DNA from: Aeromonas encheleia
Lineage (GTDB): Bacteria > Pseudomonadota > Gammaproteobacteria > Enterobacterales > Aeromonadaceae
NCBI RefSeq assembly: GCF_900637545.1
Contig: NZ_LR134376.1
Span: 463,501-527,500, forward strand
Direction: 5' to 3'
Length of the DNA: 64,000 nt
Shown here in pieces: positions 52,278-60,878 of this stretch (positions are counted from its first letter, which is position 1; each line of letters opens with the position of its first letter). The position numbers were made by a program, and so were the translations under genes. The notes beneath the pieces are model-generated. The model saw nothing but the letters and a program-made list of their open reading frames with translations, did no database searches and was not told where the DNA came from.

Positions 52278-54337
52278 TTTTTCTCTCCTTCGAAATGGGG
52301 GGACTGGCCGTCGCCTTGGGATGAGGCGGCGCGGCGCAACAGGGTCAGCAGGTCGGCCTTGTCCAGCAGCGGGGAGAGTGTCTCTCCCGCTGGCAGGCCG
52401 GGGCCGTAGATCTGGTTGAAGGGGACGGCGGCGGCGTCGCGCTTGCGCAGGAAGGCGGCGATGGCGTCGTTGGGTCTGCTCCAGTCACCGCGCAGGGCCA
52501 CCACATCGGGGGCCGAGAGGGCGTCTTGCACCTCATCGCGTAGCAACACATTGTATTTATTGGCCTTGCAGGTCACGCACCAGTCGGCGGTGACATCCAC
52601 GAACACCCGTTTTTTGTCGGCCAGCGCCTGGCTGATGGCCTGCTCCGACAGGGGCTGCCAGGCCACCCTGTCGAGGCTGCCCGAGCCCTGGACGGTGAAG
52701 GCCCCGCCCAGCAGCCAGGCCCCGCCCACCAGGGCACTGAGCGACAGCGCCAGGGTGAAACCCCGGATGCCGTAGCGCCAGATGATGCCGGCTAGCAGCA
52801 GCAGCAACAGCGTCGCCATCAGCCAGCCGCTGGTGACGCCGCCCAGATGGTTGCCGAGCAGGCTGATCAGCCAGAGGCTGGAGCCCAGCATCAGCAGGCC
52901 GAGCAGGAGGCGCAGCCGGCTCATCCAGCGGCCCGGTTTCGGCAGCCAGAGCGCGAGGCGCGGCAGGGCCGCCACCAGCAGCCAGGGCAGGCTCATGCCG
53001 ATGCCGAGCGCGGTGAAGATGAGCCACAGCTCGGCCAGCGGCGCCGCCAGGGCGAAGGCGACGGCGGTGCCGAGGAAAGGCGCCGAGCAGGGGGTGGCCA
53101 GCAGGGTGGCAAAGCTCCCCTGCAGGAAGTGACCCCCGAGACCATTGCCGCCGCTGGTGGCCAGCCGGGTGCTGAGGGTACTCGGCAGGCGGATCTCGAA
53201 CAGCCCCAACAGGTTGGCGCAGAACAGCGCCGTCACCACCACCATGAAGCCGATGAAGCCGACACTCTGGAACTGGATGCCCCAGCCGACCGCCCCCTGG
53301 GTGGCCCGCAGCAGGCTGCTCATGGCCGCCAGCAGCCAGAAGGAGGCGAGGATGCCGGCGCTGGCGGCGAGGAACTGCTTGCGCACCTCGGTCTGCTGCC
53401 GGTGTTGCTGTTGCAACACAGAGCCGAGCTTGAGCGCTAGCACCGGCAGCACGCAGGGCATCAGGTTGAGAATGAGGCCGCCGAGCAGCGCCGCCCCCAG
53501 CAGCCAGAGCAGGGATTGGCGCTGGTCTGGCAGGCTGAGCGCCTCACCTATGGGGACTTCGGTCTGCCAGGCCTGTTCGTCGCTGGTGAGCAGCAGGCCG
53601 AGCCGATTGCCGCGAATGTCCGGCGCATCCCCCTGCCAGCCATCGCTGACCGGCACTCGGGCGATCAGGCGGGTGCCCTGCACCTCCAGCGCCGGCTTGC
53701 CAAACTCGGCCCCCTCCAGGGCGTCGATGAAGAGTGCCGGGTTTTGCCAACCCTCGGCGCGCTCTGCCAGCAGTTGCAGCTGGTTGTGCTGATAACCAAG
53801 GCTGACCCTGATGTCCGCCGGCAGCGGCTGGGGCAGGGTGCTCATCCCTTTGGCGTAGGCGAAGTCGAAGCCGGCGGGCACGGCACCGTCCGCGTCGAGC
53901 CGGAAGGGGTAGTCGGTCAGGATGCAGACGTTGCTGCAGGTGGAGAGGCGCAGGATCCCTTCGAGTGGCTGCTCTTTGGGGTAGCGCAGGCTGATGGGAA
54001 AGCTGACGCTTTTCTGATAGCCCTGGGTGCTGAGCCCGGCCACCTCGAAGTGCCGGGGCACGGGCCAGTGCCATTGGAGCTCGGTGACGGGTTTGTGCCA
54101 CAGGATCTGGGGCGCTATGCCCCCTTCACCCGGGCTGTGCCAATAGGTCTTCCAGCCTGACTCGAGTTCGACCTCGAGCAGGATGCGGGTCTGTTGGGGA
54201 TCGCTGCGGTCGGCTTGCAACCGCACCTTGGCGTGATCGTTCTGGGGGCTGGTGAGCCAGCCCGTGTCGCTGGCCAATCCCATGGATTGCCACAGCAAGC
54301 AGCCCAGTAACAGGGTTGCCTTGAGAAGGTTTGACAT
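52274..54337 (-). CDS. scsB: DsbD-like inner-membrane electron transporter ScsB
   Basis: 687 residues from the ATG at 54337, which gives a signal peptide; upstream codons in frame are antisense-type noise. Periplasmic DsbD-alpha-like domain with the cysteine pair in LSTCSNVCILTDYPF (about 170). Eight or so helices follow, with the paired membrane cysteines in LNLMPCVLPVL and LATPCSAPFLG. The C-terminal thioredoxin domain has DVTADWCVTCKANK. It passes electrons from cytosolic thioredoxin to ScsC (and ScsD) in the periplasm. Confidence 0.92.
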   Translation of the reverse strand: MSNLLKATLLLGCLLWQSMGLASDTGWLTSPQNDHAKVRLQADRSDPQQTRILLEVELESGWKTYWHSPGEGGIAPQILWHKPVTELQWHWPVPRHFEVAGLSTQGYQKSVSFPISLRYPKEQPLEGILRLSTCSNVCILTDYPFRLDADGAVPAGFDFAYAKGMSTLPQPLPADIRVSLGYQHNQLQLLAERAEGWQNPALFIDALEGAEFGKPALEVQGTRLIARVPVSDGWQGDAPDIRGNRLGLLLTSDEQAWQTEVPIGEALSLPDQRQSLLWLLGAALLGGLILNLMPCVLPVLALKLGSVLQQQHRQQTEVRKQFLAASAGILASFWLLAAMSSLLRATQGAVGWGIQFQSVGFIGFMVVVTALFCANLLGLFEIRLPSTLSTRLATSGGNGLGGHFLQGSFATLLATPCSAPFLGTAVAFALAAPLAELWLIFTALGIGMSLPWLLVAALPRLALWLPKPGRWMSRLRLLLGLLMLGSSLWLISLLGNHLGGVTSGWLMATLLLLLLAGIIWRYGIRGFTLALSLSALVGGAWLLGGAFTVQGSGSLDRVAWQPLSEQAISQALADKKRVFVDVTADWCVTCKANKYNVLLRDEVQDALSAPDVVALRGDWSRPNDAIAAFLRKRDAAAVPFNQIYGPGLPAGETLSPLLDKADLLTLLRRAASSQGDGQSPHFEGEKK

Positions 54338-54389
54338 CGGTTTTATCTCGCAAAAAAATGAATGACGGCTAATCAACGAACAGCCGAAC

Positions 54390-54767
54390 TCATTCCCGCC
54401 AGACACAGAGGGTGAGATGAAGACGCCGCTCGGGCGGCGAGATGACCCTGGGGGGAGGCAAGGGGGGCGTATAGCGCCAGAGCGGAGCCAGCAGGGCGAT
54501 GACCAGGGCCACCGCGAAGAACAGCTGCTCGACGCAGAGCAGGCTGGCGGCACTCAGCCACTTGCCGTTGAGCTGGCAACTGCTCGGCTGCGGGCTGGCG
54601 GCGCGGGCGCTATCCTGATCGTCGGGACTACTCTGTTCGGGCAGCGCCTGGCAGCCGAGAGCCTGATCGAGCAGGGCCAGCCGGGCCAGCGGCTGGGCCG
54701 CACAGTTGAGCACCAGCAGGCAGACCAGCAGCAGGAGTCGTTTCGCCGCGCGTTGTTGCAACATCAT
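54390..54767 (-). CDS. small membrane protein upstream of scsBCD (ScsA-like / DUF2946-like)
   Basis: 125 residues from the ATG pair at 54767 (GGGGC upstream). One helix near residues 10-24, a cysteine-containing periplasmic loop (LGCQALPEQSS, PSSCQLNGKWLS), and a second helix near 72-92. It ends in ERRLHLTLCVWRE, like the C-terminal signature of DUF2946-type copper-linked proteins. It precedes scsBCD by 52 bp and is probably the first gene of that operon. Homology to Salmonella ScsA could not be confirmed by eye. Confidence 0.65.
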   Translation of the reverse strand: MMLQQRAAKRLLLLVCLLVLNCAAQPLARLALLDQALGCQALPEQSSPDDQDSARAASPQPSSCQLNGKWLSAASLLCVEQLFFAVALVIALLAPLWRYTPPLPPPRVISPPERRLHLTLCVWRE

Positions 54768-54874
54768 GCTAGCCCCGTCCATCAAGATGGGCACATCCTA
54801 GCGGCCAATGGCGGGTGGGGCAAGTCGGGGGTCTGGTCGTGTGCCCATCCGCGGACAGGGGGAGGTCGGTTCTG

Positions 54875-54915
54875 TTTGGCGAACGCTTGTTCGCTAAAAG
54901 GGGGACCAGTATACT
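54875..54915 (+). promoter_or_regulatory. plsC promoter with overlapping palindromic operator
   Basis: GCGAACGCTTGTTCGC (54879-54894) is a 6-bp-arm perfect dyad; with flanking TTT/AAA the arms reach ten positions with one mismatch. It overlaps the -35 (TTGTTC, 54887) of a promoter whose -10 is TATACT (54910) at 17 bp spacing. Such placement implies repression. The dyad resembles PsrA/TetR-type fatty-acid regulator sites, which is a suggestion only. Confidence 0.6.
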
Positions 54916-54942
54916 GCGCCGAGTTAACATCCGAGGTGTTCG

Positions 54943-55671
54943 ATGCTCAAAATTGCCCGTGTGCTGCTGCTAACCCTGCTGCTCGTCTTCTGGTTTGTGT
55001 TTGGTCTGTTGCTCTGCCTGGTGCGTCCGCGCCACCCCAACAACGTCTATGTCTTCGCCCGCATGTACCACGCGGTCTGCCCGCTGATCGGGCTCAAGGT
55101 CAGGGTCATCGTCCCGGACGAGGTCAAGACGGTCGGCCCGGCAGTGTACGTCTGCAACCACCAGAGCAACTTCGACATCTTCACCGTGACCGGTGCCGTC
55201 ATGCCCGGCGTGGTGGCGGTGGGCAAGAAGAGCCTGCTGTGGCTGCCGTTCTTCGGCCTCCTCTTCTGGCTCTCCGGCAACGTGCTGATCGACAGATCCA
55301 ATCGCTCCCGTGCCATCGGCACCATAGGTCAGGTGGTGGATCGCATCAAGAATCACGGCACCTCCATCTGGATGTTCCCGGAGGGGACCCGCTCCAAGGG
55401 CCGCGGCCTGCTGCCGTTCAAGGCCGGCGCCTTCCACACCGCCGTGCAGGCCGAGGTGCCTGTGGTGCCCATCGTTTGCTCCAGCTACTTCGGTCAGGTC
55501 GATTTGAACCGCTGGGACAACGGCGAGGTCCTGCTGGAGATGCTGCCGCCCCTGTGCAGCAAGGAGCACGGCGCCGCCGGCATCCGCGATCTGTCAGATA
55601 CCTGCCGGGCCCAGATGGAGGCCAAGCTGGTCGAGCTGGACAACCGGCTCGGCCATAGTCCGGCCGCCTGA
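54943..55671 (+). CDS. plsC: 1-acyl-sn-glycerol-3-phosphate acyltransferase PlsC
   Basis: Makes phosphatidic acid from lysophosphatidic acid at the inner membrane. 242 residues (E. coli 245). One or two N-terminal helices, catalytic NHQSNFD (NHX4D, about 72-78), then FPEGTRSKGRGLLPFKAGAF (about 145-164) and VPIVCSSYF. It is transcribed alone from a promoter with a palindromic operator and ends in a terminator. Confidence 0.95.
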   Translation: MLKIARVLLLTLLLVFWFVFGLLLCLVRPRHPNNVYVFARMYHAVCPLIGLKVRVIVPDEVKTVGPAVYVCNHQSNFDIFTVTGAVMPGVVAVGKKSLLWLPFFGLLFWLSGNVLIDRSNRSRAIGTIGQVVDRIKNHGTSIWMFPEGTRSKGRGLLPFKAGAFHTAVQAEVPVVPIVCSSYFGQVDLNRWDNGEVLLEMLPPLCSKEHGAAGIRDLSDTCRAQMEAKLVELDNRLGHSPAA

Positions 55672-55690
55672 GGTCGCGCGACGAGATAGG

Positions 55691-55715
55691 AAGGGAGCCG
55701 CTGGCTCCCTTTTTT
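55691..55715 (+). terminator. terminator after plsC
   Basis: AAGGGAGCC, 3-nt loop, GGCTCCC, then six T residues, 20 bp after the stop. Confidence 0.9.
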
Positions 55716-55817
55716 GTTGGTTAAAATCACCACCATATTGGCTATTTTTACCAACTCAGGGTCCTTGGATTTCGACGGCTAATCTCCATCTCTATGTAAA
55801 ACAACAATAAATCATAT

Positions 55818-55833
55818 TGGCACGGCTCTTGTA
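55818..55833 (+). promoter_or_regulatory. sigma-54 promoter of the psp cluster
   Basis: TGGCACGGCTCTTGTA fits the RpoN -24/-12 consensus TGGCAC-N5-TTGCA with one mismatch. It lies 46 bp upstream of the pspA ATG. PspF-dependent sigma-54 control of pspA is established in E. coli; an activator gene is not adjacent here. Confidence 0.85.
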
Positions 55834-55878
55834 ATGTCATGGATAGAGATACCCATCCCATGAACGAGGAGCCAGACC

Positions 55879-56541
55879 ATGAGCGTATTTAGCCGCCTGA
55901 CCGACGTGATCAACGCCAACCTGCACAGCCTGCTCGACAAGAGTGAGGAGCCGGAGAAGATGCTGCGGCTGATGATCGAGGAGATGGAGCAGGTGCAGGT
56001 CGAGATGAGAACCCAGGCCGCCCGCGTCATCGCCGAGCAGAAGCAACTGGAGCGCCATCAGCAGGCGCTGCGCCACCAGATCCAGGAGTGGGCGGCCAAG
56101 GCCGAGCTCGCCATCCAGAAGGGCCGTGAAGACTTGGCGCGCGCCGCCCTCACCGAGAAGCTGGCCGAGCTCAAGAAATGCGAGCAACTGGAGCAGGACA
56201 AGGCCCGGGTGGCCGAGGTGCTGGCCCAGCTGACCGCCGACAGCGAGCGGTTGGCGAGCAAGCTGACCGAGGCGCGGGAGAAACAGAAGATGCTGACCCT
56301 GCGCGAGCAGACGGCGCACAGCCGGATCCGGGCCCGAGCCCAGGTCGACAACCAGCGCATGCATGAGCTGATGGCGCGTTTCGACGGCTTTCAGGGCCGG
56401 GTGGATCAGCTGGAAGCCCAGCTGGAGGCGGCAACCCTGGGGCAGAATCCCTCCCTGGAGGCCCAGTTCCGCGAGCTGGAGCTCAATGACGAGATAGATC
56501 GTGAGCTGGCGAAGCTGAAGGGTCAGCAGGTCGGGGTGTGA
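55879..56541 (+). CDS. pspA: phage shock protein A (PspA/IM30)
   Basis: 220 residues (E. coli 222), almost entirely coiled coil: MSVFSRLTDVINANLHSLLDKSEEPEKMLRLMIEEMEQVQVEMR at the N-terminus is the PspA signature, including the amphipathic helix that inserts into stressed membranes. It belongs to the ESCRT-III-like superfamily, stabilises the inner membrane and, in enterobacteria, inhibits PspF. First gene after the sigma-54 promoter. Confidence 0.97.
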   Translation: MSVFSRLTDVINANLHSLLDKSEEPEKMLRLMIEEMEQVQVEMRTQAARVIAEQKQLERHQQALRHQIQEWAAKAELAIQKGREDLARAALTEKLAELKKCEQLEQDKARVAEVLAQLTADSERLASKLTEAREKQKMLTLREQTAHSRIRARAQVDNQRMHELMARFDGFQGRVDQLEAQLEAATLGQNPSLEAQFRELELNDEIDRELAKLKGQQVGV

Positions 56542-56543
56542 GC

Positions 56544-56750
56544 ATGAGCCCCTGGCCCAAGGATCTGGCCCATCGCAAGCTGACAGGGGTCTGTGCCGGC
56601 CTGGCCAATGGGCTGGGGATCTCGCGGGTGACGGTGCGGGTCCTGGCGTTGCTCGCCCTGATCCTGATGCCGCCGCTGGCCTTGGCCGCCTACCTGCTGG
56701 CGGTGCTGATCATGCCGCCCCGTCGTGAATTGAAGCGCTGGCTGGATTGA
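56544..56750 (+). CDS. short PspC-domain protein
   Basis: 68 residues, starting two bases after pspA (a GTG 6 bp earlier is possible). It consists of the PspC domain alone: HRKLTGVCAGLANGLGISRVTVRVLALLALILMPPLALAAYLLAVLIMPP, with one long hydrophobic segment. E. coli PspC is 119 residues, so the C-terminal periplasmic part is missing. No pspB-like gene lies between it and pspA. May act as a minimal sensor or as a different PspC-like membrane protein. Confidence 0.85.
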   Translation: MSPWPKDLAHRKLTGVCAGLANGLGISRVTVRVLALLALILMPPLALAAYLLAVLIMPPRRELKRWLD

Positions 56751-56798
56751 TCCCCGGATCAGCCCAGTTGGCAAGATACCCCTGATGAGGAGCAACCC

Positions 56799-57017
56799 AT
56801 GCTGGAATTTATCGTTTTGATGCTGGTGCTGGTGACCATGGCGCTGACCGGTTTTACCGTGCTGGCCATGCTGCTGGTGAGCGGGTTTTTCGTGCTGTTT
56901 GGCGCCCTGGCTGGCATGTTTGCCCTCATCATCAAGCTGGCGCCCTGGCTGCTGTTACTGCTGGTGGTGTGCTGGTTGCTCAGCAACAGGCGCAAGCAGT
57001 CGAACACCTACCGTTAA
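56799..57017 (+). CDS. pspG: phage shock protein G-like membrane protein
   Basis: 72 residues with two to three hydrophobic segments: MLEFIVLMLVLVTMALTGFTVLAML, then GALAGMFALIIKLAPWLLLLLVVCWLL. The ML-E-x-x start, the gap spacing and the IKLxPWLLL motif match E. coli PspG. In E. coli pspG is unlinked but is in the PspF regulon; here it sits directly in the pspA unit. Ends in a terminator. Confidence 0.78.
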   Translation: MLEFIVLMLVLVTMALTGFTVLAMLLVSGFFVLFGALAGMFALIIKLAPWLLLLLVVCWLLSNRRKQSNTYR

Positions 57018-57038
57018 GCCTCCCTGCTGTCGGACCCT

Positions 57039-57064
57039 GGCCACTGCTCGCAGTGGCCTTTTTT
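57039..57064 (+). terminator. terminator after pspG
   Basis: GGCCACTG, loop CTCG, CAGTGGCC, then six T residues. Confidence 0.9.
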
Positions 57065-57431
57065 ATGGCGCCGGGTGGCTGATCGTCTTGGGATCGGCGG
57101 CGATGCTTGCCAGCCAGGATTGATGCCAGTCGCTCCACAGTTGAGGCTCGAGCAGCAGCCGCTCCTTGAATGCCTTGCTCTGCTGCTTGAGCCGGTATTC
57201 GAGGCGCAGCGCCTCGCCCTTGTCCGCAAGCTCCTGCCGCCACACCAGTGCCAGCTGTCCCTTGCCACGCAGGGCGCGGGCGCCCTTGCCGCTCTGGTGC
57301 TGGCGCAGGCGCCGCTCGGGATCAGTGCTGATGCCGGTGTAGAGCGCGCCCGCGCCGGTGCGCACCAGATAGATAAACCAGCGCGCCGTCGGCCGATCGG
57401 CAGTGGTGGGGGCGATCAGGGTTTGTGCCAT
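57063..57431 (-). CDS. GIY-YIG domain protein (YhbQ/UPF0213-like)
   Basis: 122 residues. The domain begins [37 protein letters not shown]: the Y-(x)-GIS variant of the GIY-YIG motif and the arginine after it are present. YhbQ-type proteins are single-domain and have been linked to DNA repair or recombination in E. coli only genetically. Its start overlaps the end of rarD by 16 bp, so it is cotranscribed. Confidence 0.87.
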   Translation of the reverse strand: MAQTLIAPTTADRPTARWFIYLVRTGAGALYTGISTDPERRLRQHQSGKGARALRGKGQLALVWRQELADKGEALRLEYRLKQQSKAFKERLLLEPQLWSDWHQSWLASIAADPKTISHPAP

Positions 57432-58309
57432 TCGACTCGGCTCCGCTTGAGCAGATGCAGGGGCAGCAGGCTCACCAGCAGGCCGGCCCAGACGAAGGCG
57501 AAGCCCACCGACTTCACCGGATCCGCCGTCTCGCCGAACCAGAAGATGGCGAGCAGGAAGGCGAGGCTGGGCTCTATGTATTGCAGCAGCCCCACTGTGC
57601 TCATGCGGGTGCGCGCCACGGCGTAGCAGAACAGGCCCACCGGCAGCAGGGTGGCGGGGGCGCTGCCCATCAGCAGCAGCCTGTCGGCCCAGTCCCCGGC
57701 CATAAACTGGCTGGTGCCGTGCAGGCCCAGCCATACGATGATCAGCAGGGCGAAGGGGAGCTGCACCAGGGACTCGAGATAGAGGCTGACGCCGGCATCA
57801 TAGTGCACCTTCTTCTTGAGCAGGCCGTAGAAGGCGAAGTTGGCACCCATGATGAGGGAGAACCAGGGCAACTGGCCGTAGGAGAACAGCATATAGGCCA
57901 GCCCCGCCAGGGCCAGGGCGACCGCCAGGTGCTTCTGCGGGCTGAGCCGTTCCCTCAGGAAAATGACGGCAAATACGATGTTGAACAGCGGCGTCATGAA
58001 GAAGGCGAGGCTGGTGGCCAGTACCTGGCCGGTGGTCAGGCACCAGGTGAACATGCACCAGCTGACGGACATGACGGGGCCCGCCAGCAGGATTAGGCCG
58101 AGCTGGCGCGGCTCGCTGCGCAGCCGTGCCCAGGGCAGCCGATAGCCGAGCAGCAGGAAGAGCCCGCCTAGCAGGACGGCCGACCAGAGCACCCGGTGGG
58201 AGAGCAGCTCCCACATGTTGACCTCGGGCATGAACTGGTAATAGAGCGGCAGCATGCCCCACAGCAGGAAGGAGAGGGCCGCACTGCCGGTGCCCATCCA
58301 GTTCTTCAT
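57416..58309 (-). CDS. rarD: RarD-family permease (EamA superfamily)
   Basis: 297 residues (E. coli RarD 296) with ten predicted helices in two EamA halves. RarD-specific segments: [16 protein letters not shown] at the start, [29 protein letters not shown] in the middle and [17 protein letters not shown] in the second half. Transport substrate is not established; chloramphenicol sensitivity gave the name. Upstream of and overlapping the GIY-YIG gene. Confidence 0.92.
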   Translation of the reverse strand: MKNWMGTGSAALSFLLWGMLPLYYQFMPEVNMWELLSHRVLWSAVLLGGLFLLLGYRLPWARLRSEPRQLGLILLAGPVMSVSWCMFTWCLTTGQVLATSLAFFMTPLFNIVFAVIFLRERLSPQKHLAVALALAGLAYMLFSYGQLPWFSLIMGANFAFYGLLKKKVHYDAGVSLYLESLVQLPFALLIIVWLGLHGTSQFMAGDWADRLLLMGSAPATLLPVGLFCYAVARTRMSTVGLLQYIEPSLAFLLAIFWFGETADPVKSVGFAFVWAGLLVSLLPLHLLKRSRVEWHKP

Positions 58310-58410
58310 CGCTTTCCGTTTATTAAATTAAACAAATGTGGCCGCATGATAAGTAGCTGCCGGCGGTTTCACAAGCAGGATAGAGGGGGAAAGTCTGCTA
58401 CCATCGGGCC

Positions 58411-58992
58411 ATGAACCGACTCGACATGCTGTTTGAACAGATCCGGGCCTGCCGGCTGTGCGAGGCCCATCTGCCACTGGGGCCGCGGCCGGTGATCCGT
58501 GGCGCCGAGAGTGCCCGCCTGCTGATCATCGGTCAGGCGCCGGGCACCCGTGTCCATGCCAGCGGCATCCCCTGGGATGATCCCTCCGGCGATCGGCTGC
58601 GCCACTGGCTCGGGGTGGACAAGGCCACCTTCTACGACGAGTCCCGCATCGCCATCATGCCGATGGGGCTCTGCTATCCCGGCAAGGGCAAGTCGGGGGA
58701 TCTGCCACCCAGACCCGAGTGTGCGCCGACCTGGCACGACAAGGTGTTGATGCTGCTGCCCCATATAGAGCTGACCCTGCTCATCGGCCAGTACGCCCAG
58801 CATTACTATCTGGGTGCGGCGGGCAAGGGCTCGCTCACCGAGACGGTGCACAGTTGGGCCGACTATGGCCCCGCCTGGCTGCCACTGCCGCATCCCTCAC
58901 CGCGCAATACCTTCTGGCTCAAGAAGAACCCCTGGTTCGAGCAGGAGGTGGTCCCTCACCTGCGACTCAGGGTCGCCCCCCTGCTGGGGTGA
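58411..58992 (+). CDS. uracil-DNA glycosylase-like protein with likely [4Fe-4S] cluster
   Basis: 193 residues of the UDG superfamily. The GQAPGTRVHASGIPWDD motif (about 39-55) corresponds to the GEAPG water-activating loop of family 4 enzymes. A C-x2-C pair (CRLC, residues 14-17) and a distant C-x15-C pair (LCYPGKG ... PECAP) match the Fe-S ligands of family 4. PHPSPRN near 165 is the H-P-S DNA-binding loop. Probably excises uracil or a related base; physiological role unknown. The gene faces rarD divergently. Confidence 0.85.
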   Translation: MNRLDMLFEQIRACRLCEAHLPLGPRPVIRGAESARLLIIGQAPGTRVHASGIPWDDPSGDRLRHWLGVDKATFYDESRIAIMPMGLCYPGKGKSGDLPPRPECAPTWHDKVLMLLPHIELTLLIGQYAQHYYLGAAGKGSLTETVHSWADYGPAWLPLPHPSPRNTFWLKKNPWFEQEVVPHLRLRVAPLLG

Positions 58993-59009
58993 CCCTGTAG
59001 CCTGTCGCG

Positions 59010-59867
59010 TCAGACCACCGGCTCGGCCAATGGTTTTGGCTTGCCGCGGGCCATGGCGACCAGCGGCAGTATGATGCACAGGCAGCCAAGCAGCAGCGGT
59101 AGACCCGGCTGCTCGTCGAACAACCAGACCCCGATGGCGACCGCCATCAAGAGACCCGTGTATTCCGCCGAGGCGATCTTGCTCGCCTCCGCCTTGCGAT
59201 AGGCCACCACGCACAGCCCGGCGTAGACCATGATCAGCGCCGACGAGCCGAAGGCGGGCCACCACATCTGCCACTGCCAGGTTCCCCCTTCCCACCAGGC
59301 CAGCGCCAGTATGATGGGCATGCTCAGCACGTTGGTGAAGAACAGGGTCTGGGCGATGGGCTGCTTGAGCGGGATCCGCTTGATCAGCAGGTTGTTGACC
59401 GCCATGGAGAGCGCCACCCCGAGCGCCGCCAGCGCGGCCCAGTTCACCTCGGTCGGGCGCAGCACGATCAGCACCCCGATGAAGCCCACCAGCGCCGTCA
59501 GCACCTTCTGACGCGACAGTGCCTCCCCCGCCAGCCAGACCGCGAGCGGCACCATCAGCAGCGGCGCCGCATAAAACAGGGCATTGGCGGTGGCGAGCGG
59601 CAAGCGGGTGAGGGCGACCACCATCAGGCAGACGCCGATCGCCCAGATGTGGGCCCGCAACAGATGCCACTTGAGCGCCACCGGCGGGTTGCGGCGCCAG
59701 GACCAGAGCAGCCAGGGCGCCAGCAAGAGGGCGGCGGAGAGTTGGCGAAAGAACACGAACTGGAACACCGGCTGGCTCGGATCCAGTACCTTGACCAGCG
59801 CATCGGAAAAGACCGCCACCATGTTGCCCAGCACCAGATAAAGGATGCCGATCCCGACTGCATTCAT
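59010..59867 (-). CDS. EamA/DMT-family exporter
   Basis: 285 residues with ten helices in two EamA halves (LSAALLLAPWLLW; TANALFYAAPLLMVPLAVWLAGE; GLLMAVAIGVWLFDEQPGLPLLLGCLCII). The ATG at 59867 is used because GGGAGG precedes it. The family exports amino acids, metabolites or drugs; the substrate is unknown. It is divergent from a LysR regulator with an inverted repeat between, so it is probably controlled by that regulator. Confidence 0.88.
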   Translation of the reverse strand: MNAVGIGILYLVLGNMVAVFSDALVKVLDPSQPVFQFVFFRQLSAALLLAPWLLWSWRRNPPVALKWHLLRAHIWAIGVCLMVVALTRLPLATANALFYAAPLLMVPLAVWLAGEALSRQKVLTALVGFIGVLIVLRPTEVNWAALAALGVALSMAVNNLLIKRIPLKQPIAQTLFFTNVLSMPIILALAWWEGGTWQWQMWWPAFGSSALIMVYAGLCVVAYRKAEASKIASAEYTGLLMAVAIGVWLFDEQPGLPLLLGCLCIILPLVAMARGKPKPLAEPVV

Positions 59868-59910
59868 ACCACCTCCCACGTTAGATGAGGGGAGGGTAGC
59901 CTGGGGCTAG

Positions 59911-59959
59911 TTATCCAGTAAAATGATAAAAAATCACCATCTATGAGAATTTTGGATAA
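59911..59959. promoter_or_regulatory. inverted repeat in the EamA-LysR gap
   Basis: TTATCCA (59911) and TGGATAA (59953) are inverted copies separated by 35 bp in the AT-rich gap, with further matching AAAAT/ATTTT inside. One arm overlaps the LysR start codon. It may be an autoregulatory site, as usual for divergently placed LysR genes. Confidence 0.45.
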
Positions 59960-60849
59960 TGAAGCTGCCCCCCCTGCGTGCCGTCCAGTACTTCGAGGCG
60001 GTCGCCCGCCTGCTCAGTTTCTCCCGCGCGGCCCTCGAGCTGAACGTCAGCCAGAGCGCGGTCAGCCACCAGATCCGCCTGCTGGAGGACTTTCTGGGGG
60101 AGCGGCTGCTGCTGCGTCAGGGGCGCCTGTTGTCACTGACCGCCCAGGGAGAGATCTATTTCGAGGGCATAGCGGCCGGGCTCGGCCAGATCGCCCAGAG
60201 CAGCGAGCAGCTGCGTGGGGGCGGCGAGATGCGACTGCGGCTCGCGGTCTACAGCTCCTTCGCGGTGAAGTGGCTGATCCCGCGCCTGGCCGGGTTGCGC
60301 CAGCTCTATCCCGAGCTGGATCTCAGCCTGGAGATGGTGGCGGAAGATCCCGAACTCTCCGATCGGGTGGCGGACTGCTTCATCACTGTCTCCCCCCACG
60401 GTCGCGGCTATTGTCACGATCTCATCTATCAGGAGCGGCTGTTCCCGGTCTGCAGCCGCCGCCTGCTGCAACAGGTCGAGGGGGATTGGCCACAGGCTAT
60501 CTGGCAGTTGCCGCTGTTGTCGGTGCAGTCCATCTACAAGGCGCGGGGGGAGGATTGGCAGCGCTGGGCCCAGGCGGGCGGCCTGGTCATTCCGGAGCAG
60601 GCGCGCATGCACCACTTCAGCCATGTGCTGCTGGCGATGGAGGCGGCGGCCTGGGATCAGGGGGTGGCGTTCGTGAATGACTATATGCTGCGGCCGGATG
60701 ATCCCCAGCTGGTGGCCTTGCCGGTCCACCAGCTGGTGACGGGGGATGCGTTCTACTTCACCTGCAAGCGCTCCCGGGCCCATGAGCCCGCCATCAGCCG
60801 ACTGCGCCAATGGCTGATGATGGAGACGCGCCAGAGCATGCCGCTCTAG
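59959..60849 (+). CDS. LysR-type regulator (GcvA-like)
   Basis: 296 residues. N-terminal HTH (LRAVQYFEAVARLLSFSRAALELNVSQSAVSHQIRLLEDFLGERLLLRQ) and a substrate-binding domain. The MKLPPLRAVQYFEAVAR start and RLRLAVYSSFAVKWLIPRLAGLRQLYPEL segment are typical of the GcvA subgroup. Likely regulates the divergent EamA exporter. Effector unknown; no glycine-cleavage genes nearby. Confidence 0.9.
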   Translation: MKLPPLRAVQYFEAVARLLSFSRAALELNVSQSAVSHQIRLLEDFLGERLLLRQGRLLSLTAQGEIYFEGIAAGLGQIAQSSEQLRGGGEMRLRLAVYSSFAVKWLIPRLAGLRQLYPELDLSLEMVAEDPELSDRVADCFITVSPHGRGYCHDLIYQERLFPVCSRRLLQQVEGDWPQAIWQLPLLSVQSIYKARGEDWQRWAQAGGLVIPEQARMHHFSHVLLAMEAAAWDQGVAFVNDYMLRPDDPQLVALPVHQLVTGDAFYFTCKRSRAHEPAISRLRQWLMMETRQSMPL

Positions 60850-60878
60850 GCCAAGGAGCAGCTCCGACGTGCCGGTGA

